Shown here one piece after another: positions 1 to 8,858 of a stretch of DNA of 64,000 bases. The stretch covers positions 23,843 to 87,842 of the forward strand of contig JAYRVH010000048.1 in NCBI GenBank assembly GCA_041918615.1, given 5' to 3'. Below the pieces are notes generated by a model, which saw only the letters and a list, made by a program, of their open reading frames with translations, ran no database searches and had not been told where the DNA came from. Both the position numbers and the translations under genes were made by a program. Every line of letters starts with the position of its first letter. Positions within the stretch are counted from its first letter, which is position 1. The stretch is from JAEUJM01 sp041918615 (GTDB lineage Bacteria > Actinomycetota > Acidimicrobiia > Acidimicrobiales > DATDAH01).

Positions 1-139
1 CGCTCCACTCGCGACGGAGCGGCGGTTCGAGCGCGTCGCCGTCCTCCCCGAACCAGTCCGACGGCGGGAACGGCGGAGGCGGGGGTGGTGCGGGCGGTGG
101 GGGTGCGGGCGGTGGTGGAGGAAGCGCCGAGTCACTCAT
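1..139 (-). CDS. proline-rich N-terminus of a truncated protein
   Basis: Only the first 46 or so codons lie in the window; the gene runs off the left edge. It starts with ATG (MSDSALPPPPP) and has a run of about twenty prolines broken by alanines, then an acidic segment with a Trp-Phe pair. Such Pro-rich cytoplasmic tails often precede membrane domains (RDD, DUF4190 and similar) in actinobacteria, but no domain is visible here, so no function is assigned. Confidence 0.5.
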   Translation of the reverse strand, partial: MSDSALPPPPPAPPPPAPPPPPPFPPSDWFGEDGDALEPPLRREWS

Positions 140-223
140 GGTCACCCACGAGTCTGGCCCAGACGCGACCGGGCACCACCCGGGGGGTGCGGTGACGGCG
201 GAGCGGTGCGATCATGGCAGGCC

Positions 224-511
224 ATGTCGGTCACCCAGACGTCCCCCGTCATCACCGTCCGGCCATCGGACCCCGAGCTCGAGGAGGGCCCGCCGTCGGT
301 GGCCCACATCGTGAAGGTGGCGCCCGGCGAGGACGCCCAGGCCAAGGTGCTCGAGGCCAGGGTCACCGGCACGCCCGTCGAGGCGCTGTGCGGGTTCGTC
401 TGGGTGCCCTCACGAGATCCCCGGAGCCTGCCGCTGTGCCAGGCCTGCAAAGAGGTCTACGACCTGTACCGCATGTCGAACGACGGCCTGCGCGACCGCC
501 CCGGCGACTGA
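224..511 (+). CDS. DUF3039 family protein
   Basis: This 95-residue cytoplasmic protein matches the actinobacterial DUF3039 family, whose function is unknown. The family hallmarks are the block VTGTPVEALCG, then VWVPSRDP, then LCQACKEVYDLY. The cysteines in ALCG and LCQAC suggest a small zinc-binding or redox knuckle, which is inferred. I chose the ATG at 224 (MSVTQTS) over an upstream in-frame GTG at 206 because the extra residues do not look like the family N-terminus. It stands alone between two genes on the other strand. Confidence 0.8.
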   Translation: MSVTQTSPVITVRPSDPELEEGPPSVAHIVKVAPGEDAQAKVLEARVTGTPVEALCGFVWVPSRDPRSLPLCQACKEVYDLYRMSNDGLRDRPGD

Positions 512-532
512 ACGCGACCGACCGAAGGCGGC

Positions 533-1063
533 TCAGCCGTCCTGGTGGCCGGGGTCGGCCGCCGGTTCGTCCATGTGGAAGGTGAACATGCGGTGGGGCG
601 TGATGCGTGCGTAGGACGCGGTGACCCCCCACTCCCAATTGTCCCACCAGTCCTCGCCGTAGTGCCCGAGCACGCAGTCGCGGAAGCCGGGCACCTCGGG
701 ATCGTCCGCCGGCACCTCCTCGGCCACACCGTGAACGGTGACCGACAGGTGCTCACCCGGCAGGTACCCCGCGCTCACCGCCGGCCGGGCCCGCAGGTGG
801 GCGAACCGGACCGAGTCCGGCGACGAGCCGAACCAGAAGCGCCCGTGGTAGAAGAAGCCGTCCACCGGGCCGACCACCGGCCGCCCGTCCGCGGTGACGG
901 TGGCCAGGCTGAGCAGGCACATGCCCTGGAGGCGCTCGGCCACCTCGGCCGCGCCCAGACGCCGGTCGGGCGTGTGGACACGCAGCAGGTGGGGGCCGGC
1001 GGAGGCGTAGCTCTCGTCGAGCACCGCCTGCACCCTGGCCAGGTCGTCGGGGGTCTCGTCCAT
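533..1063 (-). CDS. pyridoxamine 5'-phosphate oxidase (PPOX) fold protein
   Basis: A 176-residue protein with the split-barrel PPOX pattern: an N-terminal helix, the strand CLLSLATVTADGRPVVGPVDGF, then FFYHGRFWFGSSPDSVRFAHLRARPAVSA-type strands and LSVTVHGVAEEV. This family binds FMN, F420 or heme; the general form fits the actinobacterial F420/FMN split-barrel group. The substrate is unknown. A purine-rich AGGGGGG just before the ATG acts as a ribosome site. The C-terminus is His/Trp rich (WWDNWEWG). The neighbours do not suggest a pathway. Confidence 0.75.
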   Translation of the reverse strand: MDETPDDLARVQAVLDESYASAGPHLLRVHTPDRRLGAAEVAERLQGMCLLSLATVTADGRPVVGPVDGFFYHGRFWFGSSPDSVRFAHLRARPAVSAGYLPGEHLSVTVHGVAEEVPADDPEVPGFRDCVLGHYGEDWWDNWEWGVTASYARITPHRMFTFHMDEPAADPGHQDG

Positions 1064-1104
1064 CCCCCCTCTTGTACCAGAGCCTCGCCGGGGAGTGATG
1101 CGGC

Positions 1105-1488
1105 TCAGGTTCCGGGGCAGGTGGTGTCGAGCTCGACGACCGAGACGAGCACGACGTCGGCGCCCCAGGTCACGCGCCAGGTGGTGGAGCACTGGGCGGC
1201 CGAACCGTCGGGCGAGCACGACACCGTGACGGTGCCCGTGACCTGCACGCTCGCGGGACGGCTCGGGTCGACGATCGTCAACGGCTGGTAGGTGTTCCCG
1301 GCGAAGCCCGACATCCAGTCGACGTTCTCCGCGCCGGTGCAGAGCCACGCCACCGTGAAGGCCGGCTGGCAGCCCTCGCCGCACGAGACCTGCGGTGCGA
1401 CGCGGAGTCCCTGCTGGGGCGAGCCGTCCGCGCCGACGCGGACGGCGTCGCCCAGGTGGCACCAGGCGATGCAGCGCTTCGCGGTCAT
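1105..1488 (-). CDS. cysteine-containing hypothetical protein
   Basis: A 127-residue reading frame with about eight cysteines, beta-rich C-terminal two thirds (VQVTGTVTVSC, WRVTWGADVVLVSVVEL) and no recognisable domain. It could be the core of a small exported beta-sandwich protein, but no signal peptide is visible from the ATG at 1488, so the true start may lie upstream. Of the overlapping frames it has the most natural amino-acid composition; the one entered at 1522 on the same strand is arginine-rich in this stretch, as expected of a shadow. Confidence 0.45.
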   Translation of the reverse strand: MTAKRCIAWCHLGDAVRVGADGSPQQGLRVAPQVSCGEGCQPAFTVAWLCTGAENVDWMSGFAGNTYQPLTIVDPSRPASVQVTGTVTVSCSPDGSAAQCSTTWRVTWGADVVLVSVVELDTTCPGT

Positions 1489-1599
1489 CAGCGGCGTTCG
1501 ACGGGTTGAGGAGCCACGCCATGATTGTCGCCGTTCCGGGCGCCGCTCGCGGGGATCACCCCGGCACAGGTGCGATGCGTGCCGCCCCGCCCTCGATGT

Positions 1600-3330
1600 T
1601 CAGCCCGCGTCCCCCGCGGTCGTGGTCGTCGTGGGTGGTGGGGCCGGGGCCGGCAGGGCGGACACGAAGCGGGCGGCGAGCGGTGCGGCCGCCGACCCGC
1701 CACTGCCGCCGCCCTCGACCAGGACCGCGAACGCGATGTTCTCGTCGAAGCCCACGAACCATCCGTGCGTCTGTGGGGGGTCCTCGGCCCCGAACTCGGC
1801 CGTGCCGGTCTTGCCCGCGATGTCACGACCGGGCACCGCCGCCCTCGTCCCGGTGCCGGTGGGCTGGTTCACGACCTCGTGCATCAGTTCGGTGATGGTG
1901 GCATCGATCGCACCGTCGATCGGGATCGGGTCGGGCCGGTCGGGGGCGTTCTCGCCCCGGATCAGGGTCGGTGCGCGCCACGACCCGTCCTTGACGGCCG
2001 CGGCCACCGTCGCCATGTGCAGCGGGCTGGCCGTCACCCGTCCCTGCCCGATGGACGCGGCCAATGCGTCCGCCTGTCCCTCGGTCTCGGGGAAGCTGCC
2101 GCCCACTGCGTCGACACCGATGTCGTAGGGCACGTTGAAGCCGAATTGGGCGGCCGAATCACCGAGGGCGCCGTCTGGGAGCAGGCCCGACTGGATGATG
2201 AAGGCCGTGTTGCAGGACCGGTAGAAGGCCTCTCGGAACGGGATGGTGCCGAAGGCCTCACCCGCGTAGTTCCCGAACCCGTTGGCCGTCGCCGGGCACG
2301 ACACCGCCACGTCGGGGTCGACTCCCGCGCGCAACAACGCGTTGGTGGTGACGATCTTGAACGTCGACCCGGGCGGGTAGGCGCCGCTGATCGGCCGGTT
2401 GAGGCCGTCGCCGGCGCTGTTGCCCAGGGCCAGTATCTCGCCGGTGGAGGGCTCGATGGCCACGAAGGCGGCGGGTCCCGAGGCCACCGAGATGGCGTTC
2501 TCGGCCGCGAGCTGGATCTGGGCGTCGAACGTGGTGGTGAGGGGCTCGCCCGGTACCCCCTCGAAGACGTGGACCACCTCGGCGGGGCCCGTGGCGCCCA
2601 CCAGTTGGACCTGGCCCGACGGCTGGCCCGACAGGACGTCGTTGTAACGGGCCTCGAGCCCCTGCTGGCCGATCGTGTCGCCGGCCTCGACGAGCGGGCC
2701 GGCGTCGGCCGCCTGCTCGGGTGTGGCCGGTCCCGTGGTCCCCACGACGAGCGGGGCGGTGCCCTCGGCCAGGGGCACGCCGTCCCGGTCGACGATCGCC
2801 CCTCTGGTCGCCGCCGTCCGCGTGCGGGCGAACCGCTCGCCCTCGACCATGCCGGGGTACAACGTGGCGGGCGACCAGTCGACCAACCAGTCGCCGTCCC
2901 GCTTGATCAGGTCGAGGGTGTTGTCGTAGCGCCATTCGCCCAGGCCGCTGAGGGTCTGGCGGGCGGTGAACGCGACGGTCGCCCGATTGCCGTCGATCTC
3001 GGCCCGGCCCGGCTCGAAACGCGCCTCGTCCACGACGAGGGCGAGCTTCATCTGCTGGTGGAGCGCCGCGTAGTCCGCGGGGGGATCGGCGACCACGGCC
3101 TGCATGGCGGAGAGATCGCCCCGGCTCCATGCGGCGAGGTAGGCGTCGGCGGTGTCGACCCGCGGCGGGCCACCGTCTGACGAGATCGACTCGAAGGCGA
3201 GGAAGCCCAGGGCGAGCACGGTGGCCACGGCGAGCGCCACGATGGCCTGCGGGCGCGCCGCGGCGCGGTCGGTCGCGCGCCGGCCCTCCGATGCCGGCCC
3301 TCTCGCCGACGATGCATGTTGCTCGCCCAT
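1600..3330 (-). CDS. class B penicillin-binding protein (transpeptidase)
   Basis: A 576-residue membrane-anchored D,D-transpeptidase that cross-links peptidoglycan outside the membrane. Order: a short basic cytoplasmic tail, one transmembrane helix at about residues 28-46 (AIVALAVATVLALGFLAF), an NTF2-like MecA N-terminal domain (from DTADAYLAAWSRGD), a dimerisation domain, then the transpeptidase. The three active-site motifs are present: STFK near residue 321, SCN, and KTGTAEF near residue 507. The ATG at 3330 (MGEQHASS) places the helix correctly, with a GGGACGAG ribosome site. The tail ends in a Pro/Thr run. The MecA-type extra domain suggests a PbpA/FtsI-like low-affinity enzyme, but no cell-division genes adjoin it. 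Confidence 0.9.
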   Translation of the reverse strand: MGEQHASSARGPASEGRRATDRAAARPQAIVALAVATVLALGFLAFESISSDGGPPRVDTADAYLAAWSRGDLSAMQAVVADPPADYAALHQQMKLALVVDEARFEPGRAEIDGNRATVAFTARQTLSGLGEWRYDNTLDLIKRDGDWLVDWSPATLYPGMVEGERFARTRTAATRGAIVDRDGVPLAEGTAPLVVGTTGPATPEQAADAGPLVEAGDTIGQQGLEARYNDVLSGQPSGQVQLVGATGPAEVVHVFEGVPGEPLTTTFDAQIQLAAENAISVASGPAAFVAIEPSTGEILALGNSAGDGLNRPISGAYPPGSTFKIVTTNALLRAGVDPDVAVSCPATANGFGNYAGEAFGTIPFREAFYRSCNTAFIIQSGLLPDGALGDSAAQFGFNVPYDIGVDAVGGSFPETEGQADALAASIGQGRVTASPLHMATVAAAVKDGSWRAPTLIRGENAPDRPDPIPIDGAIDATITELMHEVVNQPTGTGTRAAVPGRDIAGKTGTAEFGAEDPPQTHGWFVGFDENIAFAVLVEGGGSGGSAAAPLAARFVSALPAPAPPPTTTTTAGDAG

Positions 3331-3468
3331 CTCGTCCCTGTGGTGCTCGCAGCTCGGCGGACTAGGCCACGGTAGGTGGGTGATCCTAACGCGTTGGGTG
3401 GCTTCGCGTACCGCGAGGACGTGAAGGGTGACCGCCGCCCCACGCTGCCCAGGGCTACCGTCGCCCTC

Positions 3469-4365
3469 ATGGTCGATGGCGGAGCGGGGGCGACCACCAC
3501 CGCAACCGGTCGATTCACGCGGCGCCGGCTGCTGGGCGGGGGGGTGGCGCTCGGCGTCTCCGGGCTCGCCGCGGCCTGTGGCCTGTTCGACGACGACGGC
3601 CCGGAGCGGTTCGGCTACGGGAACGATCCGCTGCAGTTCGCCGAGCTCTGGAAGCCGACCGCCGACCCCCCGTGGCCCGTGGTGGTCATGGTGCACGGTG
3701 GTGCCTGGCTCAACGGCGTGGACCGCACGATCATGGACCCCGTGGCTCGTGACCTGGCCGCGCGCAGCTACGCCGTATGGAACATCGAGTACCGCCGCCT
3801 GGGTGATGGTGGCGGCGGCTGGCCCGGCACGTTCACCGATGTCGCGGCCGCCATCGACGCGGTGGCCGCCCGACCCGAGAAGGTGCCCGTCGACCCCGAG
3901 CGGGTCATCCTGCTCGGGCACTCGGCCGGAGGCCACCTCGCGCTGTGGGGCGCGGCGCGTCCCGGTCTGCCGGCCGGCGCTCCTGGCGGCGGTCCGCTGA
4001 TCACCCCACGGGCGGTGATGGCACTGGCCCCGATCGCCGACCTGGCCCGGTGCGCCGACGAGGGCACGGTCGACGGTGCCTGCCTGCAACTCCTCGGCGG
4101 CTCACCCGCCGAGGTCCCCGAGCGGTACGCCGTCGCCTCACCCCGGCAACGGCTGCCGATCGGCGTGCGTCAACGGGTCTTCCACGGCACGAGTGACGAC
4201 GTCTTGCCGATCGGCCTGAGCCGCGACTACGTCGCCGCGGCCAGTGCCGCCGGCGACGATGCCGAGCTGATCGAGCTGCCGTTCGCGAACCACTTCACCG
4301 TGCTCGAGCCGGACGGCGGGGCCTGGGCAGAGGTGACGAGCCGGGTGGGAGCGCTCTTCCTCTGA
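3469..4365 (+). CDS. Tat-exported lipoprotein alpha/beta-hydrolase
   Basis: A 298-residue serine esterase of the BD-FAE/kynurenine-formamidase-like group. The start has a twin-arginine signal (RFTRRRLLGGGVALGVSGLA) ending in a lipobox AAC, so it should cross the membrane folded and be lipidated. The hydrolase core shows the oxyanion motif HGGAW, the nucleophile elbow GHSAGG, an acidic residue in GTSDDVLP and the catalytic His in FANHF. The substrate is unknown, probably a small ester or amide. A -10 box TACCGT (3456-3461) lies 7 nt before the ATG, so the message is probably leaderless. Confidence 0.85.
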   Translation: MVDGGAGATTTATGRFTRRRLLGGGVALGVSGLAAACGLFDDDGPERFGYGNDPLQFAELWKPTADPPWPVVVMVHGGAWLNGVDRTIMDPVARDLAARSYAVWNIEYRRLGDGGGGWPGTFTDVAAAIDAVAARPEKVPVDPERVILLGHSAGGHLALWGAARPGLPAGAPGGGPLITPRAVMALAPIADLARCADEGTVDGACLQLLGGSPAEVPERYAVASPRQRLPIGVRQRVFHGTSDDVLPIGLSRDYVAAASAAGDDAELIELPFANHFTVLEPDGGAWAEVTSRVGALFL

Positions 4366-4395
4366 GCCTCCGCTGAAGCGTGGCCGTGGACCTCG

Positions 4396-5253
4396 TCAGC
4401 CCGCCAGGATCCACTGCTGGGTGGGCTCGGGCTCGACGTCGTCGCTGAAGAAGCGGTCGAAGGCCTCGTCGCTCTGGTGGTCGTAGGGCTCGCTGGCCCA
4501 CTTGGCCTTGAACGACTTCTCGAGTGAGCTCACCGATGACGCGTCGATCACCTCGGCCGGCGCCTCCCCATCGCTCGCGCCATGGTCGACGGCGGCGACC
4601 GGGGGGGCCAGGTCGGTGGGATCGATCTCGACCCGGTGCTGGGCGATGGCATAGCTGAGCAGGTCGGGGTTCTGGGCGATCCGAGCCAGTTCGTCGGCTG
4701 CCCCGGCGATCCGGGTGCGCAGGTGGGAGCGGACCCCGTCGAGGGCCATGGTCTCGGCGGCGACGGCGAGTCGCAGTGCCTCGAGCTGGGACGACTCTGC
4801 TCGTACACGGTCCCATTCGTCTGCGATGGCCTGGCGCTCCTTGGCGAAGTACTCGCGCGCCTGTTCCTGGGCCTGCGTGAGGATCGCCTGCGAGCGGGCT
4901 CGGGCGTCGGACACCGCGGCGATGGCCGTCTTCTCGGCCAGGGCAAGCGTCCGCTCGAGCAGCCCCGAGTTGTCCTCGACCGGGGCGGGCGACGGTGGGG
5001 CAACCGAGAGCTGCTGTCGGACCTCGGCCTCCCGCGCCTCGGCGGTCGCGGCCCGGCCCTCGGCGGTCGCGGCTCGGCCCTCGGCCTCTCGGAGCTTGTG
5101 CAGCATCCGCTCCACGGCCCCGCTGGCGTTGACCAGGAAGGCCGTCACCTCCGCGGTGTCGAATCCTCGCTTGGCCGAGCTGAACACGAGGTCACCGAAG
5201 ATCCGACGCGTGCGCTCGTCGGCGATCGGGACTGCCACAGAAGTGTCGGACAT
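4396..5253 (-). CDS. DivIVA/Wag31-like coiled-coil protein
   Basis: A 285-residue protein with a DivIVA-type N-terminal membrane-binding region (LVFSSAKRGFDTAEVTAFL, residues 20-45) followed by a long Ala/Glu/Arg coiled coil to about residue 190 and an acidic tail. In this family the N-domain senses curved membrane and the coil oligomerises to recruit growth or division proteins. The coil has an exact internal repeat, EGRAATA twice, from a 21-nt tandem duplication near 5040-5080. The ATG at 5253 has a GGAG ribosome site. It may be a paralogue of the main polar-growth protein rather than Wag31 itself, since division genes are absent nearby. Confidence 0.75.
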   Translation of the reverse strand: MSDTSVAVPIADERTRRIFGDLVFSSAKRGFDTAEVTAFLVNASGAVERMLHKLREAEGRAATAEGRAATAEAREAEVRQQLSVAPPSPAPVEDNSGLLERTLALAEKTAIAAVSDARARSQAILTQAQEQAREYFAKERQAIADEWDRVRAESSQLEALRLAVAAETMALDGVRSHLRTRIAGAADELARIAQNPDLLSYAIAQHRVEIDPTDLAPPVAAVDHGASDGEAPAEVIDASSVSSLEKSFKAKWASEPYDHQSDEAFDRFFSDDVEPEPTQQWILAG

Positions 5254-5350
5254 CCGCTGGTCTCCTCGACGCTGGCTGTTCTCCCCTCATTGGTCGGCAG
5301 CACAGCGTCGATCTTGAGCGGCGGCGTCTCCGACGGCGCCCCCGCCGGGG

Positions 5351-6337
5351 TCAGTACGCCCGCACCCACTCGGCGTAGCGGGGTGAGAAGAGCGCAGGGA
5401 GGCCGCCGGTGTGGAGGAAGACCGTGGGCGTCGAGCCGTCGATGCGCCCGGACCGCACCGCCGCCACCAGACCGGCCATGCCCTTGCCCGTGTAGACCGG
5501 GTCGAGGAGCACCCCCTCGCACCGGGCGGCCAGGTCGAGCGCCTCGCGGCCGGCCTGGGTCGGGGCACCGTACCCGGCACCGAAGTGGTCGTGGTCGACG
5601 TGGACGGTCCCGACCGGCACCGGGCGACCGGCGAGGGCGGCCGTCGCCGCCGCCATGGCGGGCACCGCCTCGTCGAGGTCCGGCCGTGTGCCGACGTCGA
5701 CCCCGATGACCCGGTCGTGGTCGCCGAACCCGGCGACCAGGCCCGCGTGGGTGCCGCCCGATCCGGCGGCGACCACGACGAGCGGCGACCCCGGCACCTG
5801 GGCGGCGATCTCGTCGGACGCCCGGACATAGCCCAGGGCCCCGACGGGCGAGGCGCCGCCGACGGGGATCGTGTAGGGGCGACGCCCGGCCTCGACCAGC
5901 CGGGCGGCCGCCGCGGTGATGGCGGCCTCGAGGCCGTAGTAGTCGAGGTCGCCGGCCCACTCGAAGTCGGGGGCGAGGACCTCGTCGAGCACCACGTTGC
6001 CCGTCGCCCGGTCGGGGCGGTCGCTGGCCATCACCACCGTGGCAGCCAGTCCGATGCGGTTGGCCGCCGCGGCGGTGAGCCGGACGTGGTTGCTCTGGCG
6101 GCCCCCACCGGTGACCAGGGTGTCCGCCCCCGCCCCGACCGCGGCCGCGCACAGGTACTCGAGCTTGCGCACCTTGTTCCCGCCCCCGGCCATGCCGGTG
6201 AGGTCGTCGTGCTTGATCCACAGCGATCCCGCCGGCAGTCCCAACTCGCGGGCCAGGCGGTCCATCGCCAGGATGGGCGTCGGCAGGTGGGCGAGGGGGG
6301 TCCGCGGCGCGTGGGGTGGGCCGGTCGTCTCGGGCAT
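5351..6337 (-). CDS. PLP enzyme, D-cysteine desulfhydrase/ACC deaminase family
   Basis: A 328-residue fold-type II pyridoxal-phosphate enzyme. Visible motifs are GGGNKVRKLEYL, holding the PLP lysine near residue 50, GGGRQSNHVRLTA near residue 75, and the glycine-rich phosphate loop GSGGTHAGL. These are shared by D-cysteine desulfhydrase (D-Cys to pyruvate, H2S and ammonia) and ACC deaminase; the sequence alone does not decide which. The ATG at 6337 is 6 nt from a TACGGT -10 box, implying a leaderless mRNA from a promoter interlocked with that of the divergent gene. Confidence 0.85.
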   Translation of the reverse strand: MPETTGPPHAPRTPLAHLPTPILAMDRLARELGLPAGSLWIKHDDLTGMAGGGNKVRKLEYLCAAAVGAGADTLVTGGGRQSNHVRLTAAAANRIGLAATVVMASDRPDRATGNVVLDEVLAPDFEWAGDLDYYGLEAAITAAAARLVEAGRRPYTIPVGGASPVGALGYVRASDEIAAQVPGSPLVVVAAGSGGTHAGLVAGFGDHDRVIGVDVGTRPDLDEAVPAMAAATAALAGRPVPVGTVHVDHDHFGAGYGAPTQAGREALDLAARCEGVLLDPVYTGKGMAGLVAAVRSGRIDGSTPTVFLHTGGLPALFSPRYAEWVRAY

Positions 6338-6360
6338 GGGCCAACCGTAGGCTCGACCTC
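6338..6360. promoter_or_regulatory. interlocked divergent -10 elements
   Basis: Only 23 bp separate two divergent start codons. Leftward, TACGGT (6349-6344) lies 6 nt from the ATG at 6337. Rightward, TAGGCT (6348-6353) lies 7 nt from the GTG at 6361. The two boxes share the TA at 6348-6349, so RNA polymerase can probably open only one direction at a time and both messages would begin at their start codons. This is inference from spacing; no start site is mapped. Confidence 0.5.
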
Positions 6361-7020
6361 GTGGCCGAGGACCCTCCCGACCAGGTCTGGTACGTGAGCT
6401 ACGGGTCGAACCTGCACCGGGCCCGGTTCCTCTCGTACCTCGAAGGAGGCCGGATGCCGGGGGGCCGACGGGCCGACCGGGGCTGCCGCGACCCGTCGCC
6501 GCCGCTGGCCGACGAGCCGCGCCACCTGTCCTACGACCTCTACTTCTCGGGTGAGTCGCGCGTGTGGGGTGGCGGGGTCGCATTCCTCGACCACGCCCAC
6601 CGGGCCTCGGCGCCCCGCACCACCTACGCCCGCACCTACCTGATCACCGGCTCGCAGTTCGAGGACCTCGTGGCCCAGGAGAGCAAGCGGGCCCACGCCG
6701 CGGTGGACTGGCGCACCCTCGTCCGGACGGGACGAGCCGACGCGGGGCCCGGCCGCTACGACACGCTGGTGCTGGTGGGCGAGCGCGACGGCGCCCCGAT
6801 GGTGACGTTCACCCATCCCCGGCCCATGCTCGCGAACCCGGCGGCGGTACCGGTGATCGGGTACCTGCGAATGCTGGCCGAGGGCCTCCGTGAGAGCCAC
6901 GGCCTGCCCGACGCCGACATCGCCGAGTACCTGGTCGCCCGCCCCGGCGCGGCCGGCGCCTGGACCCGCGAGACCCTGCTCGAGACGCTGGGCGACCCGC
7001 GGCCGGCCGGCGGCGCCTAA
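6361..7020 (+). CDS. gamma-glutamylcyclotransferase-like protein
   Basis: A 219-residue protein opening with VWYVSYGSNL, the signature of the GGCT/AIG2 cyclotransferase fold, where YGSNL forms the substrate cavity floor. GGCT enzymes release 5-oxoproline from gamma-glutamyl peptides. The matching acidic catalytic residue is not obvious, so the reaction is uncertain. I start it at GTG 6361 because this follows the -10 box by 7 nt and puts the motif near residue 12 as usual. Its stop overlaps the stop of the convergent MBL gene. Confidence 0.65.
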   Translation: MAEDPPDQVWYVSYGSNLHRARFLSYLEGGRMPGGRRADRGCRDPSPPLADEPRHLSYDLYFSGESRVWGGGVAFLDHAHRASAPRTTYARTYLITGSQFEDLVAQESKRAHAAVDWRTLVRTGRADAGPGRYDTLVLVGERDGAPMVTFTHPRPMLANPAAVPVIGYLRMLAEGLRESHGLPDADIAEYLVARPGAAGAWTRETLLETLGDPRPAGGA

Positions 7021-7733
7021 CCGCCCAGCATCGCCAGGAACTCGCCGGCGCTGCGCGGCCGGAACACGAAGTTGTGGGCGCGGGTGTCGGCCATCGAGGC
7101 CGAGGGATCGGCGGAATAGAGGTGGCCGGGGAAGAGGGTGGCATCGTCGGGCACCTTGGCCAGCTTCTGGGTGATGCTCTCGTAGAGCGCCGCCGCGTCG
7201 CCGCCGGGCAGGTCGGTGCGGCCGCACCCCTCGAGGAACAGCGTGTCGCCCGCCACGAGGCGGTTGTCGACGAGGAAGCACTGACCGCCCGGTGTGTGGC
7301 CGGGGGTGTGGATGAGCTCGATGGGGATCTCGCCCACCCGCACGACGTCGCCGCTCACGTGCTCGACGAGGTCGGTGGCGGCCGCACCCGTCACCCGCTG
7401 CACCCATGGGGCCTCGTCGGCCTGCACGTGGATCGGGACGTGATGACGTTCGAGCAACGCGCCGACACCCTCGATCGAGTAGCCCATCATGTCGCCGCCC
7501 ACGTGATCGGGGTGGTAGTGGGTGGCCAGAGCGCCGACGAGCGCCATCTCGTCGTCGGCGAGGATCGCGAGCAGGCCGTCGATGTCGTAGGCCGGGTCGA
7601 TCACCACGGCCTCGCCCGTCTCGCGGTCCCCCACCAGGTAGACGAAATTCACCATCTGGCGGGCGACCGGGTCGGCGGTGGCGAAGTCGCGACCGGCGAG
7701 CAGTTGGCGGAAGTACAGGCGATCGTTGTCCAC
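7017..7733 (-). CDS. metallo-beta-lactamase fold hydrolase (glyoxalase II-like)
   Basis: A 238-residue cytoplasmic enzyme with the binuclear metal motif THYHPDHVGGD, a later HTPGHTPGG and a GDTLFLEGCGRTD strand. This set is typical of glyoxalase II and persulfide dioxygenase-type hydrolases acting on thioesters of a low-molecular-weight thiol. The GTG at 7733 (VDNDRLYFRQLL) gives a family-like N-terminus; an in-frame GTG seven codons upstream is possible. The gene is convergent with the GGCT-like gene and divergent from the desaturase. Confidence 0.82.
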   Translation of the reverse strand: MDNDRLYFRQLLAGRDFATADPVARQMVNFVYLVGDRETGEAVVIDPAYDIDGLLAILADDEMALVGALATHYHPDHVGGDMMGYSIEGVGALLERHHVPIHVQADEAPWVQRVTGAAATDLVEHVSGDVVRVGEIPIELIHTPGHTPGGQCFLVDNRLVAGDTLFLEGCGRTDLPGGDAAALYESITQKLAKVPDDATLFPGHLYSADPSASMADTRAHNFVFRPRSAGEFLAMLGG

Positions 7734-7827
7734 GGCGTCACCGTACCTGTGCACGGGTTCGCCCCGGTCGGCCGCGCCAGCGTCTCGACGACGGGTACGG
7801 GCGGTGAAACGCCCGTACCATGGGGGC

Positions 7828-8841
7828 ATGGCCGTGGCCGAGACCGCTCCCCCGAAGGAGCGCGACCCCGAACGCGAGCGCCGGCTCGGCCTCGGGGGCA
7901 TGGCGCCGCCCGCATCGGCCCTGCCCGACGTCCTGCCCACCGACCGCCTGCTCGCCGGCGGCAAGCCCGTGCCCGCGCTCCGGGCCGAGCTGCGCCGCAT
8001 CCCCAACCTGCGCAACGCCGGCAACGTGCTGTCGGTGTGGGTGCAGTCGTTCGGCGTGATCGCCCTCGCCGTCGTACTGCACCACCCGTTGGCCTGGGTG
8101 GCCGCGTTCCTGCTGATGGGGCGCGCCTTCGCGCTCTACGCGATCCTCGCCCACGAGGCCGCGCACCGACTGTTGTTCTCGAACCGTCGCCTCAACGACG
8201 TGGTGGGCCGCTGGGGGCTCGCCTACCCGGCCTTCGTGCCCTTCGACGCCTACCGTCGCTCGCACTTCGCCCACCACCGCGATGAGCTCGGGCCCGACGA
8301 GCCCGACGTCGCCCTCTACGCCCGCTACCCCGTCACCAGGGCGTCACTGCGCCGCAAGCTCACCCGTGACGCCGTGGGCAACTCGGGCTGGAAGAACCTG
8401 AAGGGCCTGCTGCTCGCCCTGCGCAGCCCCACGGCGCGGCCGGTCGCCCTGCGCATCATCGCCGCCCAGGCCGTGCTGCTCGCGGGGTTCACCCTCGCCG
8501 GGCGCCCCGAGCTCTACGCCGTGCTGTGGCTCGCGCCGTGGATGACGGTGTGGCGGGTGATCAACCGCCTCCGGGCCATCGCCGAGCACGGCGGCATGAC
8601 CCGTTCACCCGACCGCCGCCAGACCACCCACCACGTCCACCAGCACCTGCTCGCCCGCTTCTGGATGGTGCCGTTCAACACGGGCTGGCACCTGGCCCAC
8701 CACGTCGACATGGGCGTGCCCTTCCAGCACCTGCCCGCGCTGCACCGCGAGCTGGTCGACGCCGGCTGGGTGACGCCCGAGATCACGTACCCGACCTACC
8801 GCTCGCTCTGGCGCGCCCTGGCGTCCCGCCCTTCGGGCTGA
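7828..8841 (+). CDS. membrane fatty acid desaturase family protein
   Basis: A 337-residue di-iron membrane enzyme. The three histidine clusters of the family are present: HEAAH (about residue 110), HFAHH (about 150) and HLAHHVD (near the C-terminus). Hydrophobic segments lie at about residues 68-105 and 210-245. It should insert a double bond into, or hydroxylate, a lipid acyl chain at the inner membrane face; the position is unknown. The ATG at 7828 is 6 nt from a TACCAT box, so the mRNA is probably leaderless. No electron-donor gene adjoins it. Confidence 0.85.
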   Translation: MAVAETAPPKERDPERERRLGLGGMAPPASALPDVLPTDRLLAGGKPVPALRAELRRIPNLRNAGNVLSVWVQSFGVIALAVVLHHPLAWVAAFLLMGRAFALYAILAHEAAHRLLFSNRRLNDVVGRWGLAYPAFVPFDAYRRSHFAHHRDELGPDEPDVALYARYPVTRASLRRKLTRDAVGNSGWKNLKGLLLALRSPTARPVALRIIAAQAVLLAGFTLAGRPELYAVLWLAPWMTVWRVINRLRAIAEHGGMTRSPDRRQTTHHVHQHLLARFWMVPFNTGWHLAHHVDMGVPFQHLPALHRELVDAGWVTPEITYPTYRSLWRALASRPSG

Positions 8842-8858
8842 GCCCGGGTCGGGCAGGC

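Noticed and set aside
1525..3180. Long plus-strand frame opposite the penicillin-binding protein
   Set aside because: Arginine-, glycine- and histidine-rich shadow; the minus strand has all three transpeptidase motifs.
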